From Elusimicrobia bacterium RIFCSPHIGHO2_02_FULL_57_9 (lineage in GTDB: Bacteria > Elusimicrobiota > Elusimicrobia > UBA1565 > UBA9628), in assembly GCA_001800015.1 (NCBI GenBank), contig MGUO01000279.1, positions 1 through 11,184 of the forward strand: a DNA stretch of 11,184 bases, read 5' to 3'. The notes under the pieces are model-generated. The model had not been told where the DNA came from and searched no databases. It worked only from the letters and a program-made list of their open reading frames with translations. The position numbers and the translations under genes were made by a program. Shown here piece after piece: positions 5,469 to 11,184 of the stretch (its first letter is position 1; each line of letters opens with the position of its first letter).

Positions 5469-8400
5469 ATGAACTCTATCGGGTTGCCTTTTCTCTCTTC
5501 CTTTTTGGCCGTGGCCCTGCCGGCCGCGTCGGCCTGGGCGGCGCCGACCCTGACGGTCGGAATCGCTTCGGGACAAGCCGCTACCACGGTCAGCGTCCCG
5601 ATCAGCTTCGATCCAGTTACCGACTCTGTTGCGGGCATACAATTTAATCTCACCTTGCCCGCGAGCTTAAGCACCGGCGCCGTCACGGCCGGCGCCGTCC
5701 TTAATGCGGCCGGCAAGAGCGTGAGCGCGAATAAATCCGGCAACACCTGGACCTTCATTATTTTTGGGCTCAATCAGAACGCCATAACCGCCGGCACGCT
5801 GCTTACGGCCCAATTGATCATCGCCCCCGGCACTGCGGCCGGGACCCTGAGCCTGCCGGTTTCCGGCGTCATCTATTCGGATCCCAGCGGGTCGCCGATT
5901 GCGGCCGGCGCCAGCACGGGAGGAACGGTGACCGTGACCGCCCCGGCAGACACCACGCCGCCGGCCGTCTCCATGACGGCTCCGGCGAGCGCAGCGATAG
6001 TCTCCGGCAGCGCGGTTGCCGTTTCGGCGACCGCTTCCGACAACATGGGCGTGGCAGGCGTGCAATTTAGGCTCAATGGCGCCAATCTCGGAGCCGAGGA
6101 TACTGCGGCTCCCTTCTCAATCTCGTGGAACAGCACCCTGACCCCTGACGGCTCCCACACTTTGACCGCGGTTGCCCGCGACGCGGCGGGCAATAGCGCC
6201 ACATCAGCCGCCAGAACCGTCACAGTCTCCAACATCCCCGCGCCGCCGCCTCTAAGCACGGGCCCGGTCGTTCTAGCCTGGGATGCGGTCACCACCAACG
6301 CGGACGGCACGCCTATCACCGACCTCGCGGGCTACCGGATATTTCAGTCGCTTCAGAGTTTGCTTGCCCAAACCACGGCACAGGCCATGGCGAATGCCTC
6401 CATCGTCAAGATCGTTGTGCCCTCCACTCAGACCTCCTACAGCATCCCGAATCTTGCGGGACCAAACACCTACTACTTCAGGCTGACCGCCTTCGACACC
6501 TCCGGCAATCAGTCCGGCTTTAACGTCGATGCCGGCGGGCTCGATGTCCAGGTCTCAACCTTTATTCCCGTAGGCTCCGGCGGCGACATCACCCCGCCGG
6601 CCGTGGCCGTCACTTCCCCGGTCAGTGGAGCCGTGATCTCCAGCCAGTCTGTGACCGTGGTCTCCGCTTCGGCTTCGGACAATATCGGGGTGGCGGGCGT
6701 TCAGTTTAAGGTGGATGGGCAGAATTTGGGAACTGAGGACACGGCAGCCCCCTATACCGTGGCCTGGAATACGGCCCTGGCGGCTAACGGCATCCATACC
6801 CTGACCGCCGTGGCCAGGGACGCGGCCGCCAACAGCGCGACCAGCGCGGCCGTCACCGTGACCGTCAACAACAGCGCCGTCAACAATCCGCCGGTAGTCT
6901 CACCCATCGGCGCCAACATCGCCGATGTCGACGCCGGCGCCCCGGGCATCCAATTCTATGAGGGGACAACCGTCATCTATTCGGGACAGGCCTCCGACGC
7001 CGACAACGATCCCTTGACCTGGACTTGGTTCTATGCCCGCAACGGCGCAGCGCGCGTGAGCTTCCTTTCCGGCAGCGGGACCGTCTCACAGGCATCGTTT
7101 AATTATCCCCTAGGAAGCGCCGGCACCAACTATCAATGGATCTTGAGCGTTAGCGACGGCAAGGCGACCAGCGAAAGCACTCTTAATGTCTCGATCATCG
7201 CCGCTCCAACAGGAGCGCCGACCCTGACGGTCGCTTCGGCCTCGGGGCCTGCGGGGACCACGATCAATCTTCCCGTCAGTTTTAGTCCCGGCGCGGCCTC
7301 GGTGGCCAGCCTTCAGTTCAGCCTCACCTTGCCCGCGAGCTTAAGCACCGGCGCCGTCACGGCCGGCGCCATCCTTAATACGGCCGGCAAGAGCGTGAGC
7401 ACGAGCCGGACGGGCAACAATTGGAACTTCATCGTTTTCGGCCTCAATCAGAACACCATCGCCGCCGGCGCGCTGCTCACGGCTCAATTAACCATCGCCG
7501 CCGGGACCCCGGCCGGGGCGCTGAATCTGCCGATTTCCGGCATCATCTATTCGGACCCCAGCGGAACCGCTATTGCGGGCGCCACGAGCACGGGCGGCAC
7601 GGTGACCGTCACGGCTTCCGGGGCGGATACCACGGCTCCAACCGTGTCCATCACCTCGCCCTTAAATAATTCCTCGACTCTGCGCAACGTCACGGTGCAG
7701 ATTTCAGGCTCCGACAATGTCGGGGCGACCAAGGTGGAACTGTGGGCGGACGGCCGGTTGGAGCAGAGCCAAGCCTTTAGCCCGGCCTCGCCGACGTTCT
7801 CGGCGACGTTCTCCTGGAAAGCTCCCAAAGCCGGGTTCCACACCCTGCAGGCCAAGGCCTATGACGCGGCCGGCAACGCGGGCCAGTCAGCCCTGGTCAC
7901 CATTCGCGTGCACCCGCCTGGATCGACAACGGTCAGATACTCAGGCGGCTTCATGATAGTTGGTGATTTGACTCTTAATGGAGTGGAGTGTTCCGTGCCC
8001 ATCGGCGTGGTTTCAAGCTCCGCCGACTTCGCCATCAATCCAGAATCTACCGGCAACTCCCTGCTCGAATCCCTCAAACGCGCCGATGAGAACGGCCGCA
8101 GAATCAAGCGGGTGGGCGCTGCCGTGGAAATCGAGGCTGCGGACCTAAACACCCTCGATTTTATCACGCAATTCTCCCAACCTATCCTCCTCACCGCCAA
8201 GTACGATCCTGTGAGGGTGACGGATCCAAGGCTTGTGGGAATATTTTATTGGGATGAGGCGCGGTCCCGTTGGCAAAACATGCCCGCAGCCAGCCTCAAC
8301 ACGGCCAATAACACGGTGTCGGTGCTGACGGACCATTTGACCACGTTCGCTGTTTACGAGGCAGAACCGGCGGGCACGGCCGCGGGCAGCCTTGAGTTCG

Positions 8401-8684
8401 GCGAGGTGTTTTCCTTCCCCAGCCCGGCCAAGGGAGGGAAAGTCACCATCCACGTGGAACTGCCCCCGGTTGACAGCGTGGAGGCGCGGATCTACGATCT
8501 CAATGGGCGCTTGATGCACCGGATGGATTTAAACGGCCCCAGCCTGGGAATCAACGGCAAGCAAGCCTATGAGGGGGCCTGGGACATATCGGGGATGGCC
8601 TCGGGAAGTTACATGTACGCGGTGTCGGCCGTCAGGGGCAGCCAGGCGGGACGCATACTCAAGAAGCTGGCCATTATAAAATAA
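5469..8684 (+). CDS. Two-cohesin surface scaffold with Ig/FN3 modules and sorting-type tail
   Basis: A 1071-residue secreted multidomain protein. In order: signal peptide (1-24, ending ASAWA); cohesin-like domain 1 (about 26-158); Ig-like domain (160-258, DTTPPAVSM...AVARDAAGNSA); FN3-like module (264-367) shared with the dockerin protein; second Ig-like domain (372-470); PKD/cadherin-like domain (472-581, with SDADNDPLTWTW); cohesin-like domain 2 (583-717); third Ig-like domain (718-817); a beta-rich module (818-967) resembling the pre-tail region of the protein at 1-1518; and a FlgD-Ig/T9SS-type C-terminal domain (980-1071: IYDLNGRL, W-D-I-S-G-M-A-S-G-S-Y, final KKLAIIK). Cohesins dock dockerins; the preceding gene supplies one. 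No glycoside hydrolase or carbohydrate-binding module is seen, so this is not a classical cellulosome scaffoldin. A GTG start at 5427 would add 14 residues including a basic RLRKLLR stretch and cannot be excluded. Confidence 0.85.
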   Translation: MNSIGLPFLSSFLAVALPAASAWAAPTLTVGIASGQAATTVSVPISFDPVTDSVAGIQFNLTLPASLSTGAVTAGAVLNAAGKSVSANKSGNTWTFIIFGLNQNAITAGTLLTAQLIIAPGTAAGTLSLPVSGVIYSDPSGSPIAAGASTGGTVTVTAPADTTPPAVSMTAPASAAIVSGSAVAVSATASDNMGVAGVQFRLNGANLGAEDTAAPFSISWNSTLTPDGSHTLTAVARDAAGNSATSAARTVTVSNIPAPPPLSTGPVVLAWDAVTTNADGTPITDLAGYRIFQSLQSLLAQTTAQAMANASIVKIVVPSTQTSYSIPNLAGPNTYYFRLTAFDTSGNQSGFNVDAGGLDVQVSTFIPVGSGGDITPPAVAVTSPVSGAVISSQSVTVVSASASDNIGVAGVQFKVDGQNLGTEDTAAPYTVAWNTALAANGIHTLTAVARDAAANSATSAAVTVTVNNSAVNNPPVVSPIGANIADVDAGAPGIQFYEGTTVIYSGQASDADNDPLTWTWFYARNGAARVSFLSGSGTVSQASFNYPLGSAGTNYQWILSVSDGKATSESTLNVSIIAAPTGAPTLTVASASGPAGTTINLPVSFSPGAASVASLQFSLTLPASLSTGAVTAGAILNTAGKSVSTSRTGNNWNFIVFGLNQNTIAAGALLTAQLTIAAGTPAGALNLPISGIIYSDPSGTAIAGATSTGGTVTVTASGADTTAPTVSITSPLNNSSTLRNVTVQISGSDNVGATKVELWADGRLEQSQAFSPASPTFSATFSWKAPKAGFHTLQAKAYDAAGNAGQSALVTIRVHPPGSTTVRYSGGFMIVGDLTLNGVECSVPIGVVSSSADFAINPESTGNSLLESLKRADENGRRIKRVGAAVEIEAADLNTLDFITQFSQPILLTAKYDPVRVTDPRLVGIFYWDEARSRWQNMPAASLNTANNTVSVLTDHLTTFAVYEAEPAGTAAGSLEFGEVFSFPSPAKGGKVTIHVELPPVDSVEARIYDLNGRLMHRMDLNGPSLGINGKQAYEGAWDISGMASGSYMYAVSAVRGSQAGRILKKLAIIK
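5541..5941 (+). repeat. Cohesin-encoding repeat, copy 1
   Basis: Aligns without net indels to 7215-7615 at a fixed offset of 1674 bases. By hand the encoded domains are roughly 70% identical, with a 48-base block (5649-5696) identical to 7323-7370. Confidence 0.85.
6276..6571 (+). repeat. FN3 module, copy B
   Basis: In-frame counterpart of the module at 4955-5250 in the dockerin gene, lying between the first and second Ig-like domains of the scaffold. It encodes the same AWDAVTTNADGT start and the same DTSGNQSGFNVDAGG end. Confidence 0.85.
7215..7615 (+). repeat. Cohesin-encoding repeat, copy 2
   Basis: Second copy of the cohesin segment at 5541-5941. Both begin with the same 19 bases encoding A-P-T-L-T-V and end with the same GGTVTV-coding stretch. 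Confidence 0.85.
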
Positions 8685-8811
8685 CATCGCGCCAAATCAT
8701 AGGCTCGCCGGGGCGGCCGGGACCGATCTCGGGTGGAGCGCCCGCAGCGTTTTGAGCATGGCCTCGCCGTACCCTGGTGGCAACTTTCGTCTATTGGGAA
8801 GTAAGCAAAGG

Positions 8812-8827
8812 CCAGGTGTCCACCTGG
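8812..8827. repeat. Short inverted repeat between convergent genes
   Basis: CCAGGTG and CACCTGG flank a TC dinucleotide, 13 bases beyond the spoVG stop. As RNA read on the minus strand it is followed by CCTTTGCTT, a poor T-tract, so a weak terminator for the spoVG operon is possible but not convincing. The rest of the 155-base gap shows nothing I can name. Confidence 0.3.
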
Positions 8828-8839
8828 GAGCCAATGGGC

Positions 8840-9115
8840 CTAAACCGTTTTTTCGCCGTTCTTTTTAACTTCTTCCTGATAACAGGACATGACTCTGTCT
8901 TCCAATGACTTGCGAAAATCCATGTTGATCGGGTGGGCTATATCCTTGTAAGTCCCGTCCGGAAGCTTGCGCGACGGCATGCATAGGATAAGGCCCTTAT
9001 TGCCCGAAATAATCTTCATGTTCCGGACCACGAAGCAATTGTCAAAAGTAACCGTCGCGAACGCCTTCAACTTATCCTCGTTGCGCAAATGGACCCGAAC
9101 TTCCGTTATTTCCAT
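8840..9115 (-). CDS. spoVG: SpoVG-family nucleic-acid-binding regulator
   Basis: A 91-residue protein matching SpoVG over its length (Bacillus subtilis SpoVG is 97 residues). It carries the family N-terminus MEITEVRV, FVVRNMKII (28-36), GNKGLILCMPSRK (38-50), PDGTYKDIAHPIN (52-64) and a C-terminal helix (65-82). SpoVG proteins are site-specific DNA/RNA binders; in Bacillus the protein affects septation and sporulation, in Borrelia and Staphylococcus it regulates other genes. Nothing here implies sporulation in this organism. The reading frame is open upstream to 9199, but the family N-terminus and a Shine-Dalgarno (AAGGA) about 7 bases before the ATG fix the start at 9115. It follows ispE by 23 bases on the same strand, an arrangement close to the ispE...spoVG neighbourhood of Firmicutes. 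Confidence 0.93.
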   Translation of the reverse strand: MEITEVRVHLRNEDKLKAFATVTFDNCFVVRNMKIISGNKGLILCMPSRKLPDGTYKDIAHPINMDFRKSLEDRVMSCYQEEVKKNGEKTV

Positions 9116-9138
9116 GGTCTTCCTTGATTGCGCTCCAA

Positions 9139-10029
9139 TCAGCCATGGCAACTGGTGAGGAAAACGTTCCAGGGATACCCCTGGAGGCGTTTCAGGCATT
9201 TTTCCCCGTCCTGGTGGGATGAAATAAAACCAAAGACGGAAGAGCCTGATCCCGACATCCGCACCCCCGACGCGCCCAACTGCGCCAGGACTTTTCGCGC
9301 TCGCTCCACGTGCGATAAAACGGGAAGCCTCGCCTGCTCCAGGCGATTAAACAGAAGCGACTGCCATTCTTCAATAGGCCTGCCCTTCTTAAGATTGCGG
9401 ACCAGTTTATCAAGATGGGACAGCCTTGTCAACACGTCGGCGGGGTCCCGGGCCGGCAGGTTCCGGTAGGATTCTGCCGTCGAGACTTGGACCCCTGGAT
9501 AAACCAATATCATATAGGGCAAGGAGTGCGGAATAACCAGAGGCTTTAAACGATCCCCGATGCCGGTGCCGATGCAAAAAGCGGCGGGCTGCAAAAAAAA
9601 CGGGACATCCGCTCCCAGGCGCGCGCCCAAGCGTTTAAGCATTGCCTTTTTCTTGGCGTCGATCTTTATGTCTAAGAGCTTGGCCAAACCCAGCAAAGTT
9701 CCGGCGGCATCCGAGGACCCCCCTCCCAACCCGGCTCCCGCGGGAATGCGCTTGGTCAGGCGGATGCGCACGCCCCGGCCTATTTTAAAAGCCCGGAAAA
9801 AAGCCCGGGCCGCGCGAACGACCAGGTTGTCCGGACCCGCGGAAATCGGGGGAATGCCGCCGCCGGATTCCACTTCCAGCTCAATCTTGCCGGAAGTCGT
9901 GGCCGTAAAATCAAGAACATCATAAAGGTTGATTTTAGCAAATAGGGTCGCCAGGCGATGGTAGCCGTCCGGGCGCTTGCCGGTGACTTCCAAAAAAAGA
10001 TTGATCTTGGCGGGACAATTAAGCTGCAT
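9139..10029 (-). CDS. ispE: 4-diphosphocytidyl-2-C-methyl-D-erythritol kinase
   Basis: A 296-residue GHMP-family kinase that phosphorylates CDP-methylerythritol at the 2-hydroxyl with ATP, the fourth step of the non-mevalonate (MEP) route to IPP and DMAPP in the cytosol. Diagnostic features: the opening CPAKINLFLEVTGKRPDGYH (5-24) with Lys8 in the place of the catalytic Lys10 of the E. coli enzyme; the ATP-binding glycine-rich loop PAGAGLGGGSSDAA (96-109); LGADVPFF (138-145) with Asp141 as the catalytic aspartate; and the C-terminal GVRMSGSGSSVFG loop, which in GHMP kinases closes the active site. Length is normal. ATG at 10029 lies two bases after the upstream stop, without a Shine-Dalgarno, so translation is probably coupled; a TTG at 10035 overlapping that stop (TTGA) is an alternative start giving two more residues. 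Middle gene of the TPR/LolB-like - ispE - spoVG operon. Confidence 0.96.
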   Translation of the reverse strand: MQLNCPAKINLFLEVTGKRPDGYHRLATLFAKINLYDVLDFTATTSGKIELEVESGGGIPPISAGPDNLVVRAARAFFRAFKIGRGVRIRLTKRIPAGAGLGGGSSDAAGTLLGLAKLLDIKIDAKKKAMLKRLGARLGADVPFFLQPAAFCIGTGIGDRLKPLVIPHSLPYMILVYPGVQVSTAESYRNLPARDPADVLTRLSHLDKLVRNLKKGRPIEEWQSLLFNRLEQARLPVLSHVERARKVLAQLGASGVRMSGSGSSVFGFISSHQDGEKCLKRLQGYPWNVFLTSCHG

Positions 10030-10031
10030 GG

Positions 10032-11184
10032 TCAATCGAAGTCAATATTAATCTGATCGAAGCTGATATCCAGGGAAAAACCCCTGCCCGTCATGGCGAT
10101 GCTGCGCGGTATATGCCGCCCCTTGTAGCGGGAAAACTCTCCCAATCTCAAGCGATAAGCCGGGCCGGATAAAGAGCTTAAATTATCGGCTCTGCGCGCC
10201 GGCTTATCCAAATACAGCTGCCAGCCCGGCGCCTCAATGCGGCGCGAACGCCACTGTTTTTTATACGTAGCGGGGCGCAGGGAAAAAATCCGGCCGGAAA
10301 GATACTCGCGCAAAGCCGAAAAGGTCGAAGAGGCGGCCTCAAGAACCAGTTCCTGCGGCACGCCCGGCATCTGCAAGGGGTCCATGAGAAACCCCTCTTT
10401 GTTAAGGCGAATCCTGAATACCGGGGTAAATAGCGGCCCCAAAATATCGACGTCAAGGTCGTCGGGGCCCTTGAAAGTCAAAATCGCCGAATACTTAAAC
10501 GGCTGCCCTCCCACCCTGCCGGATATCTCGCAAATACCGGAAAGCTTGCGAATCCCCCCTTGAACCTTGCTCAAATAATCAAGATAGTAAACGCCCAACT
10601 GCTCGCTCGCTAATTCAGGCTCAAGCCGCGCGCTTTTTCTGGGAGCGGGCGCCGCGGCGGGGTAGAGGGATTCCGCCCTTTTCCAGTGCCGCCAAGCCTC
10701 GAGCTTCCGGCCCATGCCCGCGTAAACATCCCCCAGGTGTTCCCAAACCGTCTCATCCTCGGGCAGAATCTCCAAAGCCTTGAGCAAATCCGCCGCGGCT
10801 TCGGTGGATTTGCCTTGCTTGAAATGAATCCAGCCCAAGGAATCCAAATAAGCCCCGTTTTCCGGATCCAAACGCAGGGCTTGGCGCACGAGATTTTCGG
10901 CCTCCGCCAACTTCAGGCCCCGGTCGCCCAGGGAATAACCCAGGTAATTGAGCACCGAAGCGTCATCGGGCTTATGGGACAGCAAAAGACGAAATTCTTT
11001 TTCCGCTTCTTCTATTTTTCCTTTTTTCTCCAACAGAACGGCCAGTTGATAGCGCGCATCCCGGTATTCCGGCTTTAATTGCGTTATCCGGCGCAAAATA
11101 TTTATTGCGCGGCCCTCTTTTTTGAGGTCCTCGTATCCCAACGCCAGGAAATAGGCGACTTGGTCATTGGCCGGCCAGCGCTTA
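10032..11184 (-). CDS. TPR protein with LolB-like C-terminal half (5' end outside window)
   Basis: The frame stays open to the right edge, and the residues there (WPANDQVAYFLALGYEDLKK) continue a TPR helix, so 383 visible residues are the C-terminal part of a longer protein; the apparent TTG start at 11141 is inside the gene. Visible residues 9-175 hold about five TPR units, including the LNYLGYSLGDRG and AYLDSLGWIHFKQG motifs typical of the TPR protein encoded before lolB in gammaproteobacteria. Residues about 198-383 are beta-rich (KLSGICEISGRVGGQPFKYSAILTF, DLDVDILGPLFTPVFRIRL, RYKGRHIPRSIAM) and resemble the half-barrel fold of LolB/DUF4292 proteins, which carry lipoproteins to the outer membrane. 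The position directly before ispE is also that of lolB in Proteobacteria. TPR assignment is firm, the LolB-like assignment is moderate and inferred. Likely acts in the periplasm or at the outer membrane if a signal sequence lies upstream. Confidence 0.82.
   Translation of the reverse strand, partial: KRWPANDQVAYFLALGYEDLKKEGRAINILRRITQLKPEYRDARYQLAVLLEKKGKIEEAEKEFRLLLSHKPDDASVLNYLGYSLGDRGLKLAEAENLVRQALRLDPENGAYLDSLGWIHFKQGKSTEAAADLLKALEILPEDETVWEHLGDVYAGMGRKLEAWRHWKRAESLYPAAAPAPRKSARLEPELASEQLGVYYLDYLSKVQGGIRKLSGICEISGRVGGQPFKYSAILTFKGPDDLDVDILGPLFTPVFRIRLNKEGFLMDPLQMPGVPQELVLEAASSTFSALREYLSGRIFSLRPATYKKQWRSRRIEAPGWQLYLDKPARRADNLSSLSGPAYRLRLGEFSRYKGRHIPRSIAMTGRGFSLDISFDQINIDFD

Noticed and set aside
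5469..8684. Classical cellulosome scaffoldin
   Set aside because: No carbohydrate-binding module, no SLH domain, no dockerin on the scaffold, and no glycoside hydrolase nearby.
8685..8800. Possible terminator after the scaffold gene
   Set aside because: Only short GC-rich partial stems (for example CCGGGA/TCTCGG with a wobble) and no T-run follow the stop codon.
8840..9199. SpoVG frame taken from its longest start, 119 residues
   Set aside because: The first 28 residues overlap the end of ispE in another frame and are unlike any SpoVG; the family N-terminus MEITEVRV and a Shine-Dalgarno fix the start at 9115.
11139..11141. TTG at 11141 as the true start of the TPR/LolB-like protein
   Set aside because: The frame stays open to the window edge and the upstream codons continue a TPR helix, so the gene begins beyond the window.

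Overview
The window reads as bacterial chromosome, mostly GC-rich with an AT-richer patch near 1.6-2.2 kb. It fits a diderm (outer-membrane) lineage outside the well-studied phyla. A PorV/PorQ-type outer-membrane barrel, giant secreted proteins with Ig, FN3, cohesin and dockerin modules, DUF5674, and ispE directly followed by spoVG together suggest Elusimicrobiota or a neighbouring candidate phylum. That placement is an inference from gene content, not a phylogenetic result.

Layout. (1) 1-1518 (+): a secreted FN3 protein with a FlgD/CHU_C-like C-terminal tail. (2) 1592-2227 (+): an AT-richer BrnT/BrnA-type toxin-antitoxin module with its own sigma70-like promoter, an inverted-repeat operator over the -10, and an unusually perfect 17-bp hairpin inside the antitoxin gene. 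(3) 3055-2378 (-): a coupled two-gene unit, DUF5674 followed by a small helical protein of unknown function. (4) 3160-8684 (+): the centre of interest. Four 11-bp-phased TTTAAC-like boxes precede a -10 and an operon of three genes: a PorV/PorQ-like barrel fused to TPR repeats, a small FN3-dockerin protein, and a ~1070-residue scaffold with two cohesin domains, Ig/FN3 modules and a sorting-type C-terminal domain. (5) 11184-8840 (-): a TPR protein with a LolB-like C-terminal half (runs off the window), then ispE, then spoVG, closely packed as one housekeeping operon.

How they work together. The 3.2-8.7 kb operon looks like a self-contained cell-surface assembly: one gene supplies an outer-membrane barrel, one a dockerin ligand and one a two-cohesin receptor, with no catalytic domain visible. 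The dockerin protein and the scaffold share a nearly identical FN3 module, and the two cohesins are an indel-free duplication, so the locus grew by module copying. Both this scaffold and the 1-1518 protein end in beta-sandwich tails resembling T9SS sorting domains, which together with a PorV-like barrel hints at a T9SS-like export and attachment route. The phased boxes suggest control of the operon by an OmpR/PhoB-family response regulator.

No non-coding stretch exceeds 300 bases. The gaps at 2228-2377 and 8685-8839 hold nothing convincing beyond weak inverted repeats. No tRNA, rRNA, CRISPR array or insertion sequence was seen.
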